A stretch of DNA of 64,000 nucleotides from Bacteroides luhongzhouii (lineage in GTDB: Bacteria > Bacteroidota > Bacteroidia > Bacteroidales > Bacteroidaceae): positions 1,426,001 to 1,490,000 of the forward strand of contig NZ_CP059973.1 in assembly GCF_009193295.2 (NCBI RefSeq). The letters are read 5' to 3'. The position numbers and the translations under genes are program-made. Below are positions 51,049 to 59,227 of this stretch, in pieces. Position 1 is the first letter of the stretch. The number at the start of each line of letters is the position of its first letter. The notes under the pieces were generated by a model. The model saw only the letters and a list, made by a program, of their open reading frames with translations. It made no database searches and was not told the origin of the DNA.

Positions 51049-52524
51049 TTAAATCGTTGCCGGTTCGGGCTTCATAGCCGCTGTTTCAGCATCATCCGTC
51101 TTTTCTTCTTTCTGCTTGAATCCTTTACGCTCCATATTCTTCCACTTGAAGTCTCTATTGGTCAGATAACTAAGGTATCCTCTCAATGAACAGAAAGTGA
51201 TGATGGGATGATAGAAAATGGGCTCCAATATGGACGCAATGATAATCCACAGGTATTCGTATCCTCTTTTATAAAGCATCCCGACGTAATAGTCATAGGT
51301 AATAACGACGATGGAAAGGAACTGACAAAACGTATAGATCGTCAGGTAAATCATCCATGCCGTGTTCCAGTTGACCGCTCCTGTAAAGGCCAGATAGATA
51401 AATACGATCAAACCGGTAAGCTCGATGATGGGCGCTAAAAACTCAAATACGAACATATAAGGCAGAGTCAGCAATCCCATCTGTTTATATGTTTTCTTGA
51501 AAATCATTTTATGATGGATGCTAAGTGTCTGGAACAATCCTCGTGCCCAACGGGTACGTTGACGGTAAAGCATCGCCAAGTTGGGAGGGCCTTCCGTCCA
51601 ACAGCAGGTATCAGGAATCTGAATAATCTTATAAGGGCGGGAGAAATCGCACATATATCCTACCATGCGGGTAATGAGGTCCATGTCTTCTGCGAAGGAA
51701 GTACCGTCATATCCTCCGGCTGCAATAGCCACGGAACGGTCGAAAAGACCGAATCCACCGGAAACATTCGGCATACCATTGATTGCGGACCACCCCATTT
51801 TACCAATCAGGTAGGAACGCATATATTCGAGGTTCTGGAAAAGCGGAATCGGAGTACGCGGAGTTCTCACGTCTACTATCTGTCCGTCTTTCACTACGCA
51901 TCCGTTGGCCATCAACATCGTTCCGCTGACTGCGATTACCTGTTTATCGGAAGATATAATGGGCGATATACAGCGGTAAAGAGCATATTTCTCTAAGATA
52001 CAGTCTACGTCCGTACAGATGAAATAAGGATATGAAGAGACATTGATACCTGCATTGGATGCATCCGCCTTGGTTCCTCCATTCTCTTTGTCTACCACGG
52101 TAAGCCGGCTGTATTTCGGACTGGTAGATTTGAAGAGTCTTCTGAACGGTTTGGTTTTGATTCGCTCAATATAGGCATAGGGCACTTCTATCAGTTCATA
52201 ATGTTCAATCATCTTCTTCAACGTACTGTCCGTGCTTCCGTCATTTACGATCACCACCTCGAAAAGCGGGTATTCCAATGCGAGCATAGAGTTCACGTTA
52301 TCAATGATTGTCTTTTCTTCATTGAAGGCAGGGGCAATTACCGAAATACCCGGTGTATAGGGGGATTCCTTGATTGTTTTCCGCATATAGCTTTCCACAT
52401 AGTAATCTTTTCTCCGTTTCAGAGAAATGAAAGAGAGGAAGGCGAATGTGACGAAGAATATCGCCAGCATACTCGTATAAAAGAATACGAAATAATTGAA
52501 GAATGTAAATATTATATCTTTCAT
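51049..52524 (-). CDS. Processive GT2-family membrane glycosyltransferase (polysaccharide synthase)
   Basis: A 491-residue inner-membrane synthase. An N-terminal helix pair (about 6-36) is followed by a GT-A domain with D95 (VNDGSTD), the DxD motif D172-V-D174, the E279-D280 acceptor-site motif (SFAEDMD) and Q322-R-T-R-W326. This set defines processive beta-glycan synthases such as PgaC, hyaluronan and cellulose synthases. Four or five C-terminal helices (about 345-465) would form the translocation channel. No PilZ domain is present. The closest functional analogue from motifs is the IcaA/PgaC type (poly-GlcNAc), but the sugar cannot be read from sequence. Confidence 0.93.
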   Translation of the reverse strand: MKDIIFTFFNYFVFFYTSMLAIFFVTFAFLSFISLKRRKDYYVESYMRKTIKESPYTPGISVIAPAFNEEKTIIDNVNSMLALEYPLFEVVIVNDGSTDSTLKKMIEHYELIEVPYAYIERIKTKPFRRLFKSTSPKYSRLTVVDKENGGTKADASNAGINVSSYPYFICTDVDCILEKYALYRCISPIISSDKQVIAVSGTMLMANGCVVKDGQIVDVRTPRTPIPLFQNLEYMRSYLIGKMGWSAINGMPNVSGGFGLFDRSVAIAAGGYDGTSFAEDMDLITRMVGYMCDFSRPYKIIQIPDTCCWTEGPPNLAMLYRQRTRWARGLFQTLSIHHKMIFKKTYKQMGLLTLPYMFVFEFLAPIIELTGLIVFIYLAFTGAVNWNTAWMIYLTIYTFCQFLSIVVITYDYYVGMLYKRGYEYLWIIIASILEPIFYHPIITFCSLRGYLSYLTNRDFKWKNMERKGFKQKEEKTDDAETAAMKPEPATI

Positions 52525-52529
52525 ATTCT

Positions 52530-53150
52530 TTAAATTAACTGGTTGATTAACGGATGCCTGGTATGGGCAAACAATATAGCTGTGTGGGAGTCGGCCTTTC
52601 TCTCCAATTGATCGAATGTTTTTCTTCCCATTGGGCTGTATTCATAGAGGGCTTTCAGGATGATACGTTTTGTCCCCCAGTTGTCTGCTTCGTCATAAGC
52701 ATTGTAAAGAAATCCTAATGCTTTATCTGTTTTCAGGTCTGCGACAGCCGAAATGATTTGTCGTTTGATTTCTTCCGGTTGCACATGATACATTTCAATC
52801 AGCTTGGGCTCGATCTCTTTATATTTTAGTTTTCCTAAAGTTCTGATCGCTTCGCCCCGGATTTCGGTAGAGCGAGCGTTGATTTGTTTAGCCAGGGTGG
52901 GAGCGCTTTCCGTTTCTTTATATAACCGGATTTCGTTGATAAAGAATATCTTAACATTCTCTTCGGCCGAAGTATTCACCCATTTTATAAAGCTGGGTGT
53001 GTTATATCCCACCTTCTTGCGGTGTTCCAAAATGGCATGCAATTCCATCATATCCCATTGTCTCAACTTCATGCCGATATCTTCGTCGAAGAAACGGAAC
53101 GGGTCTCCCTGGCTTAGCCACATATAAGTGTAGCGTGCAGAGTTCCTCAA
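52530..53150 (-). CDS. C-terminal part of a frameshifted HEAT-repeat protein
   Basis: A 206-codon frame opening at a TTG (53148-53150), with HEAT-like helical pairs ('STEIRGEAIRTLGKLKYKEIEPKLIEMY', 'EEIKRQIISAVADLKTDKALGFLYNAY'). It has no signal or promoter of its own. Reading straight through from the frame to the right after a -1 shift at the AAA in GTGAAATAG gives 'SSIIVKIELRNSARYTYMW', a continuous HEAT repeat. One extra A at that spot would join both parts into one protein of about 390 residues. So this is most likely the second half of one gene. It ends 5 bp before the GT2 gene. Confidence 0.75.
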   Translation of the reverse strand: MRNSARYTYMWLSQGDPFRFFDEDIGMKLRQWDMMELHAILEHRKKVGYNTPSFIKWVNTSAEENVKIFFINEIRLYKETESAPTLAKQINARSTEIRGEAIRTLGKLKYKEIEPKLIEMYHVQPEEIKRQIISAVADLKTDKALGFLYNAYDEADNWGTKRIILKALYEYSPMGRKTFDQLERKADSHTAILFAHTRHPLINQLI

Positions 53151-53152
53151 TT

Positions 53153-53701
53153 CTATTTCACGATGATAGAGGAAGGTACCAATACCGCTTCAGAGGCATA
53201 TCCGTTGATGGATTGAATAAGTTTCAGAGCTTGTATCTTTGATCTTTTGGAGCCGAATTGAAGTTCGCGTTCAAGGAAACGTGTGATCTGGAATACGGTT
53301 TGAATCGTTTGGTAGTTTAGTTCATGAATGTCATCTTCATGTACACTCTTGATTTCTGTTAATAGTTGAGTGATAATACGTAGTTCATTAGGCTTGGGAC
53401 GTTTTTTCGTATCATACTGTAATCTGTCCGCGATTTCTTCTTCACTCAATGTGTTGGAATCTAGCGAGATAGATTTCATTTCCTCGTAATATTTATCGAA
53501 AGCTTTATTGTATCTTCGCTTTTCTTTCCGTCTTTTGAATATACCATATATAATATGGAATAGGAGAAACAAGTACGCAATAATACAAAACATTACCGCA
53601 ATTGAGCATATTCTTATGATTAAAGGATAGCCAATAAACTTGTAATATATCCAATAGAAATAATATTCTATGTAATCTATACCATACAGTACCTGATCCA
53701 T
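53153..53701 (-). CDS. N-terminal part of a frameshifted membrane HEAT-repeat protein
   Basis: A 182-residue product with a membrane region (about 20-53, 'YPLIIRICSIAVMFCIIAYLFLLFHIIYG'), a basic stretch, a helical linker ('KAFDKYYEEMKSISLD') and the first HEAT-like helices ('SKRSKIQALKLIQSINGYASEAVLVPSS'). It stops at the TAG at 53153 in the middle of a repeat. Together with 52530-53150 it would form a membrane-anchored HEAT scaffold of about 390 residues. It is first in the operon with the GT2 synthase and may organise or regulate it. Whether the break is a true mutation, a sequencing error or programmed slippage cannot be decided here. Confidence 0.75.
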   Translation of the reverse strand: MDQVLYGIDYIEYYFYWIYYKFIGYPLIIRICSIAVMFCIIAYLFLLFHIIYGIFKRRKEKRRYNKAFDKYYEEMKSISLDSNTLSEEEIADRLQYDTKKRPKPNELRIITQLLTEIKSVHEDDIHELNYQTIQTVFQITRFLERELQFGSKRSKIQALKLIQSINGYASEAVLVPSSIIVK

Positions 53702-54024
53702 TTCCCTTGATATTTAATCTATAAAACTTGTATATTCAAAACAAAAGTTTTATATTTGTTGTATTGAATGTTCTGTCCAATGCAAATATACTAAATAACT
53801 TGTATATATTATCCATTGCTCATGAACAGGCCTTTTGAACGATATTTGAACTCTTGTGATTATTTTCGATGGAAAGGATTGAAATTACAAATAAAGGCAG
53901 GTGGAAAGCTGTTGAGCGTTAAATATATTTTTGATAAGTTAACAGATGAGGTCTGGGGATAAGTATGATAAACCGGGCTTTCGTGCAAAACAGAAACAAA
54001 CAATAATTAAAAAATTAGATTAAA
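53702..54024. other. Divergent regulatory region between the polysaccharide operon and the LruC gene
   Basis: 323 bp of AT-rich DNA. It holds TATATTTG on the minus strand at 53783-53790 (82 bp before the leftward ATG) and TATTTTTG on the plus strand at 53926-53933 (92 bp before the LruC ATG). No open frame or repeat of note. Confidence 0.5.
53783..53790 (-). promoter_or_regulatory. Candidate -7 box for the polysaccharide operon
   Basis: On the minus strand it reads TATATTTG, in the Bacteroides -7 pattern, and gives a leader of about 75 nt to the first gene. Confidence 0.45.
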
Positions 54025-55368
54025 ATGAAGATTAAAAGTTTGATGTATGTCCTTATGGGGGCGATGTTGGTTGTTGCTTGTACAGACAGTAACAATGAAG
54101 AAGGAATAGTGGATAATGGAGGAGGAGATGATTCCCCACAGTATATTATTCCGGCAGGGTTTGATTTTGCAACTAGTCGTACTGTCTCTGCTAAAGTTTA
54201 TTCAAGTAAGCCTGTAGTGGCTGATTTGTATTGGGATTCAGAAAATCAGGAAAGAAGTTTGTTGGTGAGTGGTCTGCTTGTTGATGGAGAGAAAGACTTG
54301 GAATTGAATGTGCCTATTCACTGTGCCAATATTTACTTGAAGTATTCTGATGGAACGGATAAAACAGCATCATTTCCGATAAATAGCGTGACTCGGAGTG
54401 GTGAGACTGTAGCAATAACTGTACCTGAAGACGCAGTGGCGGTAACTAGCGAGGAAGATGATGGATGGTTTTTCTATCATAATACAGGCGTTGCTATGTT
54501 TGAAGACAATTGGCCGATTGAACCAGGTCAAGACAATGATTTGAACGATGTTGTTTTTGAGTACGATTTGAAAGTAACCGAATGTCAGGCTGAAAAATGG
54601 CTCGAAGCTGGTCAGGGATATAAAGAAGGATTGAAGTTGACTTTGGATATTCGTGCCAAAGGCGGTAGATATCCTATTAAATTAGGTGTAGTATTAGGCG
54701 GCTTGGATAAAAAGTATATAGAGACTGTTGCGACCCGTATTCTTTTGAAAGGAGGACAAGGAGAAGAAAAAGAACTTGCTACTGGGGAAATGAAAGCAGA
54801 AATGTCTCAACAGCAACTCTTTGGAAAATCGCAATTTTGTAAAGTTACGGTAGACACGGAACACGGTAGTCCGGTTATCATAATGGATGGTTTGAGTGCT
54901 TTGGGTGATAATACTAATTTCTTCCAGACTACGAAAGGTTTTATAAATCCGGGACAAGGTATGTTACGTGCAGAAATTATTTTGGGAGCTAAGGCTCGTA
55001 CTAGTCTTACTGAAGATTTGGATCAATTGAAAGCTTATCGTGCTCTTATTACTGATACTCATAATCAGAACTTCTTTATTGTGACACATACGAATAAAGA
55101 GATTCACATGAAAGGCTATAGACCTTCTTATCTTTATACTGATTACGAAGCTGATTCAGCCGGTGAAATGATGGAAGATGTTCCATATTGTAATAAGAAT
55201 GGTTTTGTTTGGGGGATTAAAGTTCCTGTTGGTGTAAAACATGCTTATGAAAAGGTGCTTTTTGATAACGCTTATCCTGAATTCCGTGCTTGGGTGACTA
55301 GCAATGGAGCTGATAACAAGGATTGGTATTTGCATCCAGCTGCTGAAAAAGTGGTAGAAGCTTGGTAA
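54025..55368 (+). CDS. LruC domain (DUF4842) lipoprotein
   Basis: A 447-residue lipoprotein (lipobox VVAC, Cys19). The middle region has the calcium-binding-like signature 'FEDNWPIEPGQDNDLNDVVFEYDL', which marks LruC-domain proteins. The C-terminus 'GFVWGIKVPVGVKHAYEKVLFDNAYPEFRAWVTSNG' then 'DWYLHP' is the second hallmark. These proteins are found at Bacteroides surfaces and are assumed to be adhesin or matrix-like; function is not established. It is flanked by its own candidate promoter and a strong terminator, so it is monocistronic. It is divergent from the polysaccharide operon, which makes a shared role in the extracellular matrix conceivable. Confidence 0.9.
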   Translation: MKIKSLMYVLMGAMLVVACTDSNNEEGIVDNGGGDDSPQYIIPAGFDFATSRTVSAKVYSSKPVVADLYWDSENQERSLLVSGLLVDGEKDLELNVPIHCANIYLKYSDGTDKTASFPINSVTRSGETVAITVPEDAVAVTSEEDDGWFFYHNTGVAMFEDNWPIEPGQDNDLNDVVFEYDLKVTECQAEKWLEAGQGYKEGLKLTLDIRAKGGRYPIKLGVVLGGLDKKYIETVATRILLKGGQGEEKELATGEMKAEMSQQQLFGKSQFCKVTVDTEHGSPVIIMDGLSALGDNTNFFQTTKGFINPGQGMLRAEIILGAKARTSLTEDLDQLKAYRALITDTHNQNFFIVTHTNKEIHMKGYRPSYLYTDYEADSAGEMMEDVPYCNKNGFVWGIKVPVGVKHAYEKVLFDNAYPEFRAWVTSNGADNKDWYLHPAAEKVVEAW

Positions 55369-55415
55369 TACAAATTCCCGGTCAATACATTATTTGAGAT
55401 ATTTTGTACAATTTG

Positions 55416-55449
55416 AACCCCTCTTTTTTCGAAAAGAGGGGTTTCTTTG
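55416..55449 (+). terminator. Intrinsic terminator with UUCG tetraloop
   Basis: 12-bp perfect stem (55416-55427 with 55432-55443) closed by TTCG and followed by a T-rich tail (TTTCTTTG). It ends the LruC transcript. Confidence 0.92.
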
Positions 55450-55483
55450 TATCCGGAAGAATTATCTTTAAACTAATACCGTA

Positions 55484-55678
55484 ATGACGAAGCGATTTAT
55501 TATTAGCTACAGTTTGATTACTTTATTTCTTTTGAGTAGTGTAGTGCTGTTTGCACAACACGAAAATGCGTTTGCGCAACAATGGAAGATAGAAGATGCA
55601 TCCCATGCCTTGCAGGTGATGGACATTTCGGGCTTCGTCTCTTACAGAACCATCTACTATTTACGGATTTTAAAGTGA
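55484..55678 (+). CDS. Short exported peptide or gene remnant upstream of the chondroitin lyase
   Basis: A 64-residue frame with a very good signal peptide (MTKRFIISYSLITLFLLSSV, cleavage near LFAQ) and only about 39 residues after it, matching no family that I know. It lies 47 bp before the lyase gene on the same strand, after the LruC terminator. It could be a small secreted protein, a leader frame, or the truncated start of a lost gene. The clear signal peptide makes pure chance less likely. Confidence 0.45.
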   Translation: MTKRFIISYSLITLFLLSSVVLFAQHENAFAQQWKIEDASHALQVMDISGFVSYRTIYYLRILK

Positions 55679-55725
55679 CTACTCTCTGACTTATATACTG
55701 GAAAACCTAATAAGACGATATATCC

Positions 55726-58700
55726 ATGATGAAACGACCTTTTATTAAATTAGGAGTGACAACTCTATTTTCTCTTTTGTGTTCAACATTCCTTCATGCG
55801 CAAGTCGTAACAGATGAGCGGATGTTTTCTTTTGAAGAACCACAAATCCCGGATTGTATATCCGGTACTCATTCTCAACTGTCAGTATCCGATGCGCATT
55901 ATAAAGACGGAAAACATTCGTTGGAATGGACATTTGAGCCAGGTGGTGTATTAGAACTTAAAAAAGACTTGAAGTTTGAAAAGAAAGATCCGACTGGCAA
56001 AGACTTATTCCTTTCGGCTTTTATTGTGTGGGTTTACAATGAAGAACCCCAAGATGCAACCATCGAATTTGAGTTTCTGAAAGACGGTAAAAAATGTACT
56101 TCTTTTCCTTTTGGTATCAATTTCACTGGCTGGCGTGCCGCATGGGTCTGCTATGAGAGGGATATGCAAGGCACACCGGAGGAAGGGATGAATGAACTTC
56201 GTATTATAGCTCCAAATTCAAAAGGACGCCTTTTCATCGACCATTTAATTACATCTACTAAAGTAGACGCACGTCAACAAACAGCCGATTTGCAGGTACC
56301 TTTTGTTAATAAAGGAACGACTAGTCATTGGCTGGTGATTTATAAACATTCTCTTTTAAAACCGGATATTGAACTAACTCCTGTGGGCGACAAGCAACGG
56401 GAAGAAATGCAACTGTTAGAGAAACGTTTTCGTGATATGATCTATACGAAAGGCAAGATCACAGATAAAGAGGTTGAGAATATTCGCAAGAAATATGATT
56501 TCTATCAGATCACTTACAAAAACGGTCAGGTTTCGGGAGTACCTGTCTATATGGTACGTGCTGCGGAAGCTTATGAGCGAATCATTCCGGATTGGAACAA
56601 GGATATGCTCACTAAGATGGGTGTGGAAATGCGTGCTTACTTCGATCTGATGAAAAAAATAGCTGTTGCATATAATAATAGTACGGCGAAACCGGTGATT
56701 CGGGAAGAAATGAAGAAGAAGTTTTTAGCCATGTACGATCACATAACCGATCAGGGCGTGGCCTACGGTAGTTGTTGGGGAAATATCCATCATTACGGGT
56801 ATAGTGTTCGCGGTCTGTACCTGGCATATTTCTTGATGAAAGATGTGCTTAGAGAAGCCGGCAAACTTCAAGAAGCCGAACGGACATTACGCTGGTATGC
56901 GATTACTAACGAAGTGTATCCCAAACCGGAAGTCAACGGAATTGATATGGACTCTTTCAATACACAGACCACAGGGCGTATTGCCAGTATTCTAATGATG
57001 GAAGATACACCGGAGAAACTGCAATATTTACGGTCTTTCTCTCGTTGGATTGACTATGGTTGCCGTCCTGCACTGGGGTTGTCCGGTTCATTTAAAGTGG
57101 ACGGAGGTGCTTTCCATCACCGCAATAATTATCCGGCTTATGCCGTAGGCGGACTGGATGGAGCAACAAACATGATTTATCTTCTTAGCCGGACGGAATT
57201 CGCAGTTTCCAAATTGGCTCATGAAACGGTGAAGAATGTATTACTGACCATGCGCTTTTATTGCAATAAACTGAACTTCCCTCTTTCTATGTCTGGTCGT
57301 CATCCGGATGGAAAAGGAAAGCTGGTTCCTATGCATTTTGCCATGATGGCCCTAGCCGGTTCACCCGATGGAAAGGTGGAATATGATAGTGAAATGGCTT
57401 CTTCTTACCTTCGTTTGATTTCCGATTCAGGCGTTGAGAATGATGCTCCCGAATATATGCCCAAAGTGTCAAATGCTGAAGAACGCAAGGTGGCAAAACT
57501 TCTGATAGAGAAAGGCTTCCGTCCGGAACCGGACCCGCAGGGGAATATAGCAATGGGCTATGGTTGTGTCTCTGTTCAACGTCGTGGTAACTGGTCTGCC
57601 GTGGCCCGTGGACATTCCCGTTATTTATGGGCGGCTGAACATTATTTGGGAGCGAATTTATATGGTCGCTACCTGGCACACGGCAGTTTGCAGATATTGA
57701 CTGCTGCACCGGGGCAGACAGTGACTCCGGCCACTAGTGGCTGGCAGCAGGAAGGTTTTGACTGGAACCGTATCCCGGGAGTCACATCTATTCATTTGCC
57801 ATTGGAACAATTGCAGGCTAAAGTGCTCAATGTAGACCGTTATTCAGGAATGGAAGAAATGCTTTATTCTGATGAAGCTTTTGCAGGCGGATTGTCTCAA
57901 CAGAAGATGAATGGTAACTTCGGAATGAAGTTGCACGAACACGACAAGTATAATGGATCACACCGGGCACGTAAATCTTACCATTTCATCGATGGAATGA
58001 TTGTCTGCCTTGGATCGGATATTGAAAATACAAATACGGAGTTTCCAACTGAAACGACTATCTTCCAATTGGCAGTCACTGATAAGGCGGGACATGACTA
58101 TTGGAAAAATTATCAGGGAGATAAGAAAGTTTGGGTAGATCATTTGGGGACAGGTTATTATGTTCCGACAGCCATTCGATTTGAGAAAAACTTCCCTCAA
58201 CATTCGCGAATGCAGAATACGGGAAAGGAAACAAAAGGTGATTGGGTTTCTTTGGTAGTAGATCATGGAAAGGCCCCGAAAAGCGGAAAGTATGAATACG
58301 CTGTTTTGCCTCAAACGAATGAAACCGCGATGAAGAAGTTTGCGAAAAAGCCAACTTATAAAGTATTGCAGCAAGACCGGAAGGCACATATTGTAGAGTC
58401 CGCTTCCGAACAGATTGTTTCTTATGTATTGTTTGAAACTCCTGAAACAACGTTGCCGGGTGGTCTGTTGCAACGTGTGGATACTTCCTGTCTGGTTATG
58501 ACTCATAAAGAATCTGCTGATAAGATTAAGCTGACGGTGGCACAACCTGATTTGGCTTTGTATCGCGGCCCAAGTGATGAAGCGTTTGACAAAGACGGAA
58601 AGCGGATTGAACGTAGTATCTACTCTCGTCCGTGGATTAATAATGAAAGCAGTGAAATACCGGTGACTGTGACCCTAAAAGGCCAATGGAATGTGGAAGA

Positions 58701-58800
58701 AACTCCATTTTGTAAAGTCGTCTCTTCTAATGAAAAGCAAACAATCTTACGATTCAGTTGCAAGGATGGCGCTAGCTTTGAAGTGGAGCTGAAGAAATAA
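55726..58800 (+). CDS. Chondroitin/dermatan sulfate lyase, PL8 family (chondroitinase ABC type)
   Basis: A 1024-residue secreted polysaccharide lyase with signal peptide (about 1-25, FLHAQ). An N-terminal carbohydrate-binding-like beta-sandwich (about 26-190) is followed by the alpha/alpha toroid with catalytic H465 and Y472 in '[17 protein letters not shown]', R525 in 'MSGRHPDG' and E638 in '[10 protein letters not shown]', then C-terminal beta-domains. The His-Tyr spacing of seven and the Arg position match the chondroitinase ABC enzymes. It cuts chondroitin sulfate by beta-elimination, making unsaturated disaccharides in the periplasm. It lies 2 kb from the chondroitin-type SusD/SGBP genes but points the other way. 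Confidence 0.96.
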   Translation: MMKRPFIKLGVTTLFSLLCSTFLHAQVVTDERMFSFEEPQIPDCISGTHSQLSVSDAHYKDGKHSLEWTFEPGGVLELKKDLKFEKKDPTGKDLFLSAFIVWVYNEEPQDATIEFEFLKDGKKCTSFPFGINFTGWRAAWVCYERDMQGTPEEGMNELRIIAPNSKGRLFIDHLITSTKVDARQQTADLQVPFVNKGTTSHWLVIYKHSLLKPDIELTPVGDKQREEMQLLEKRFRDMIYTKGKITDKEVENIRKKYDFYQITYKNGQVSGVPVYMVRAAEAYERIIPDWNKDMLTKMGVEMRAYFDLMKKIAVAYNNSTAKPVIREEMKKKFLAMYDHITDQGVAYGSCWGNIHHYGYSVRGLYLAYFLMKDVLREAGKLQEAERTLRWYAITNEVYPKPEVNGIDMDSFNTQTTGRIASILMMEDTPEKLQYLRSFSRWIDYGCRPALGLSGSFKVDGGAFHHRNNYPAYAVGGLDGATNMIYLLSRTEFAVSKLAHETVKNVLLTMRFYCNKLNFPLSMSGRHPDGKGKLVPMHFAMMALAGSPDGKVEYDSEMASSYLRLISDSGVENDAPEYMPKVSNAEERKVAKLLIEKGFRPEPDPQGNIAMGYGCVSVQRRGNWSAVARGHSRYLWAAEHYLGANLYGRYLAHGSLQILTAAPGQTVTPATSGWQQEGFDWNRIPGVTSIHLPLEQLQAKVLNVDRYSGMEEMLYSDEAFAGGLSQQKMNGNFGMKLHEHDKYNGSHRARKSYHFIDGMIVCLGSDIENTNTEFPTETTIFQLAVTDKAGHDYWKNYQGDKKVWVDHLGTGYYVPTAIRFEKNFPQHSRMQNTGKETKGDWVSLVVDHGKAPKSGKYEYAVLPQTNETAMKKFAKKPTYKVLQQDRKAHIVESASEQIVSYVLFETPETTLPGGLLQRVDTSCLVMTHKESADKIKLTVAQPDLALYRGPSDEAFDKDGKRIERSIYSRPWINNESSEIPVTVTLKGQWNVEETPFCKVVSSNEKQTILRFSCKDGASFEVELKK

Positions 58801-58838
58801 GAGTTATACAGTTAGGAGATATCCTGTTTGCCTTTGTA

Positions 58839-58984
58839 GAAACAATAGTTTCAAAGCTTTGAAACTATTGTTTCCAGCCGCGGAAACTTTAGTTTCTATA
58901 AGGAGAAACTTTGGTTTCCAGCGTATGAAACTTTAGTTTCAAGTAAGGAAAACAAAAGTTACGTGCCTTGAAACAAAGGTTGTA
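58839..58984. repeat. Phased array of GAAACTTTAGTTTC-type words, 22-bp period
   Basis: Seven 14-bp near-palindromic units start at 58839, 58861, 58883, 58905, 58927, 58949 and about 58970. The first five are GAAACAATAGTTTC, GAAACTATTGTTTC, GAAACTTTAGTTTC, GAAACTTTGGTTTC and GAAACTTTAGTTTC; the last two are decayed. Spacers of 8 bp (AAAGCTTT, CAGCCGCG, TATAAGGA, CAGCGTAT, AAGTAAGG) differ. The first two units with their spacer form a perfect 36-bp palindrome. Same geometry as the array at 36913-37080, different word. Confidence 0.85.
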
Positions 58985-59059
58985 TATTAATGAAATAAAT
59001 ATAACTGCTTGAACTCTCGGAATGAATGTCTCCGGTTTATGAAATGTAGTTAGTCTGTT

Positions 59060-59082
59060 TGTAAGCGTCTCCGCGATGCCGT
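59060..59082. repeat. Second copy of the 23-nt GCGTCTCCGCGATGCC motif
   Basis: Identical over 23 nt to 37146-37168 and followed in both places by a similar TTG..TTTATTT tract. It stands about 75 bp after the palindrome array, as in the first locus (about 66 bp). Confidence 0.75.
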
Positions 59083-59098
59083 CTTGCCTTTATTTCCA

Positions 59099-59198
59099 GT
59101 GACAGCAATATTGCTGTCACAATGCTGTCACCGATTGCTGTCACAATGTTAATCGTTTATAATCAAATTATTAGGCAGTGATCGGTGACAGGTGACAG
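59099..59198. repeat. GTGACAG inverted and direct repeats
   Basis: GTGACAGCAAT (59099-59109) is followed directly by its reverse complement (59110-59120). CTGTCACCGAT (59125-59135) pairs with ATCGGTGACAG (59181-59191). GGTGACA is repeated in tandem at 59184-59197. The cluster corresponds in position to the GGTGAA-type repeats at 37181-37236. Confidence 0.8.
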
Positions 59199-59227
59199 AT
59201 ATATAATCAAAATATTTGTGTAGAGGG

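Larger units (their letters stand above)
58801..59227. other. Non-coding repeat region between the PL8 and porin genes
   Basis: This 427-bp gap between convergent genes holds the palindrome array, a copy of the 23-nt motif shared with 37146-37168 (here 59060-59082), and a set of GTGACAG palindromes. No open reading frame and no ordinary terminator were recognised; the palindromes may serve to end both transcripts. Confidence 0.7.

Noticed and set aside
58839..58874. Ordinary transcription terminator reading of the 36-bp palindrome
   Set aside because: The palindrome has no loop and no T-run, and is better explained as the first two units of the 22-bp array.
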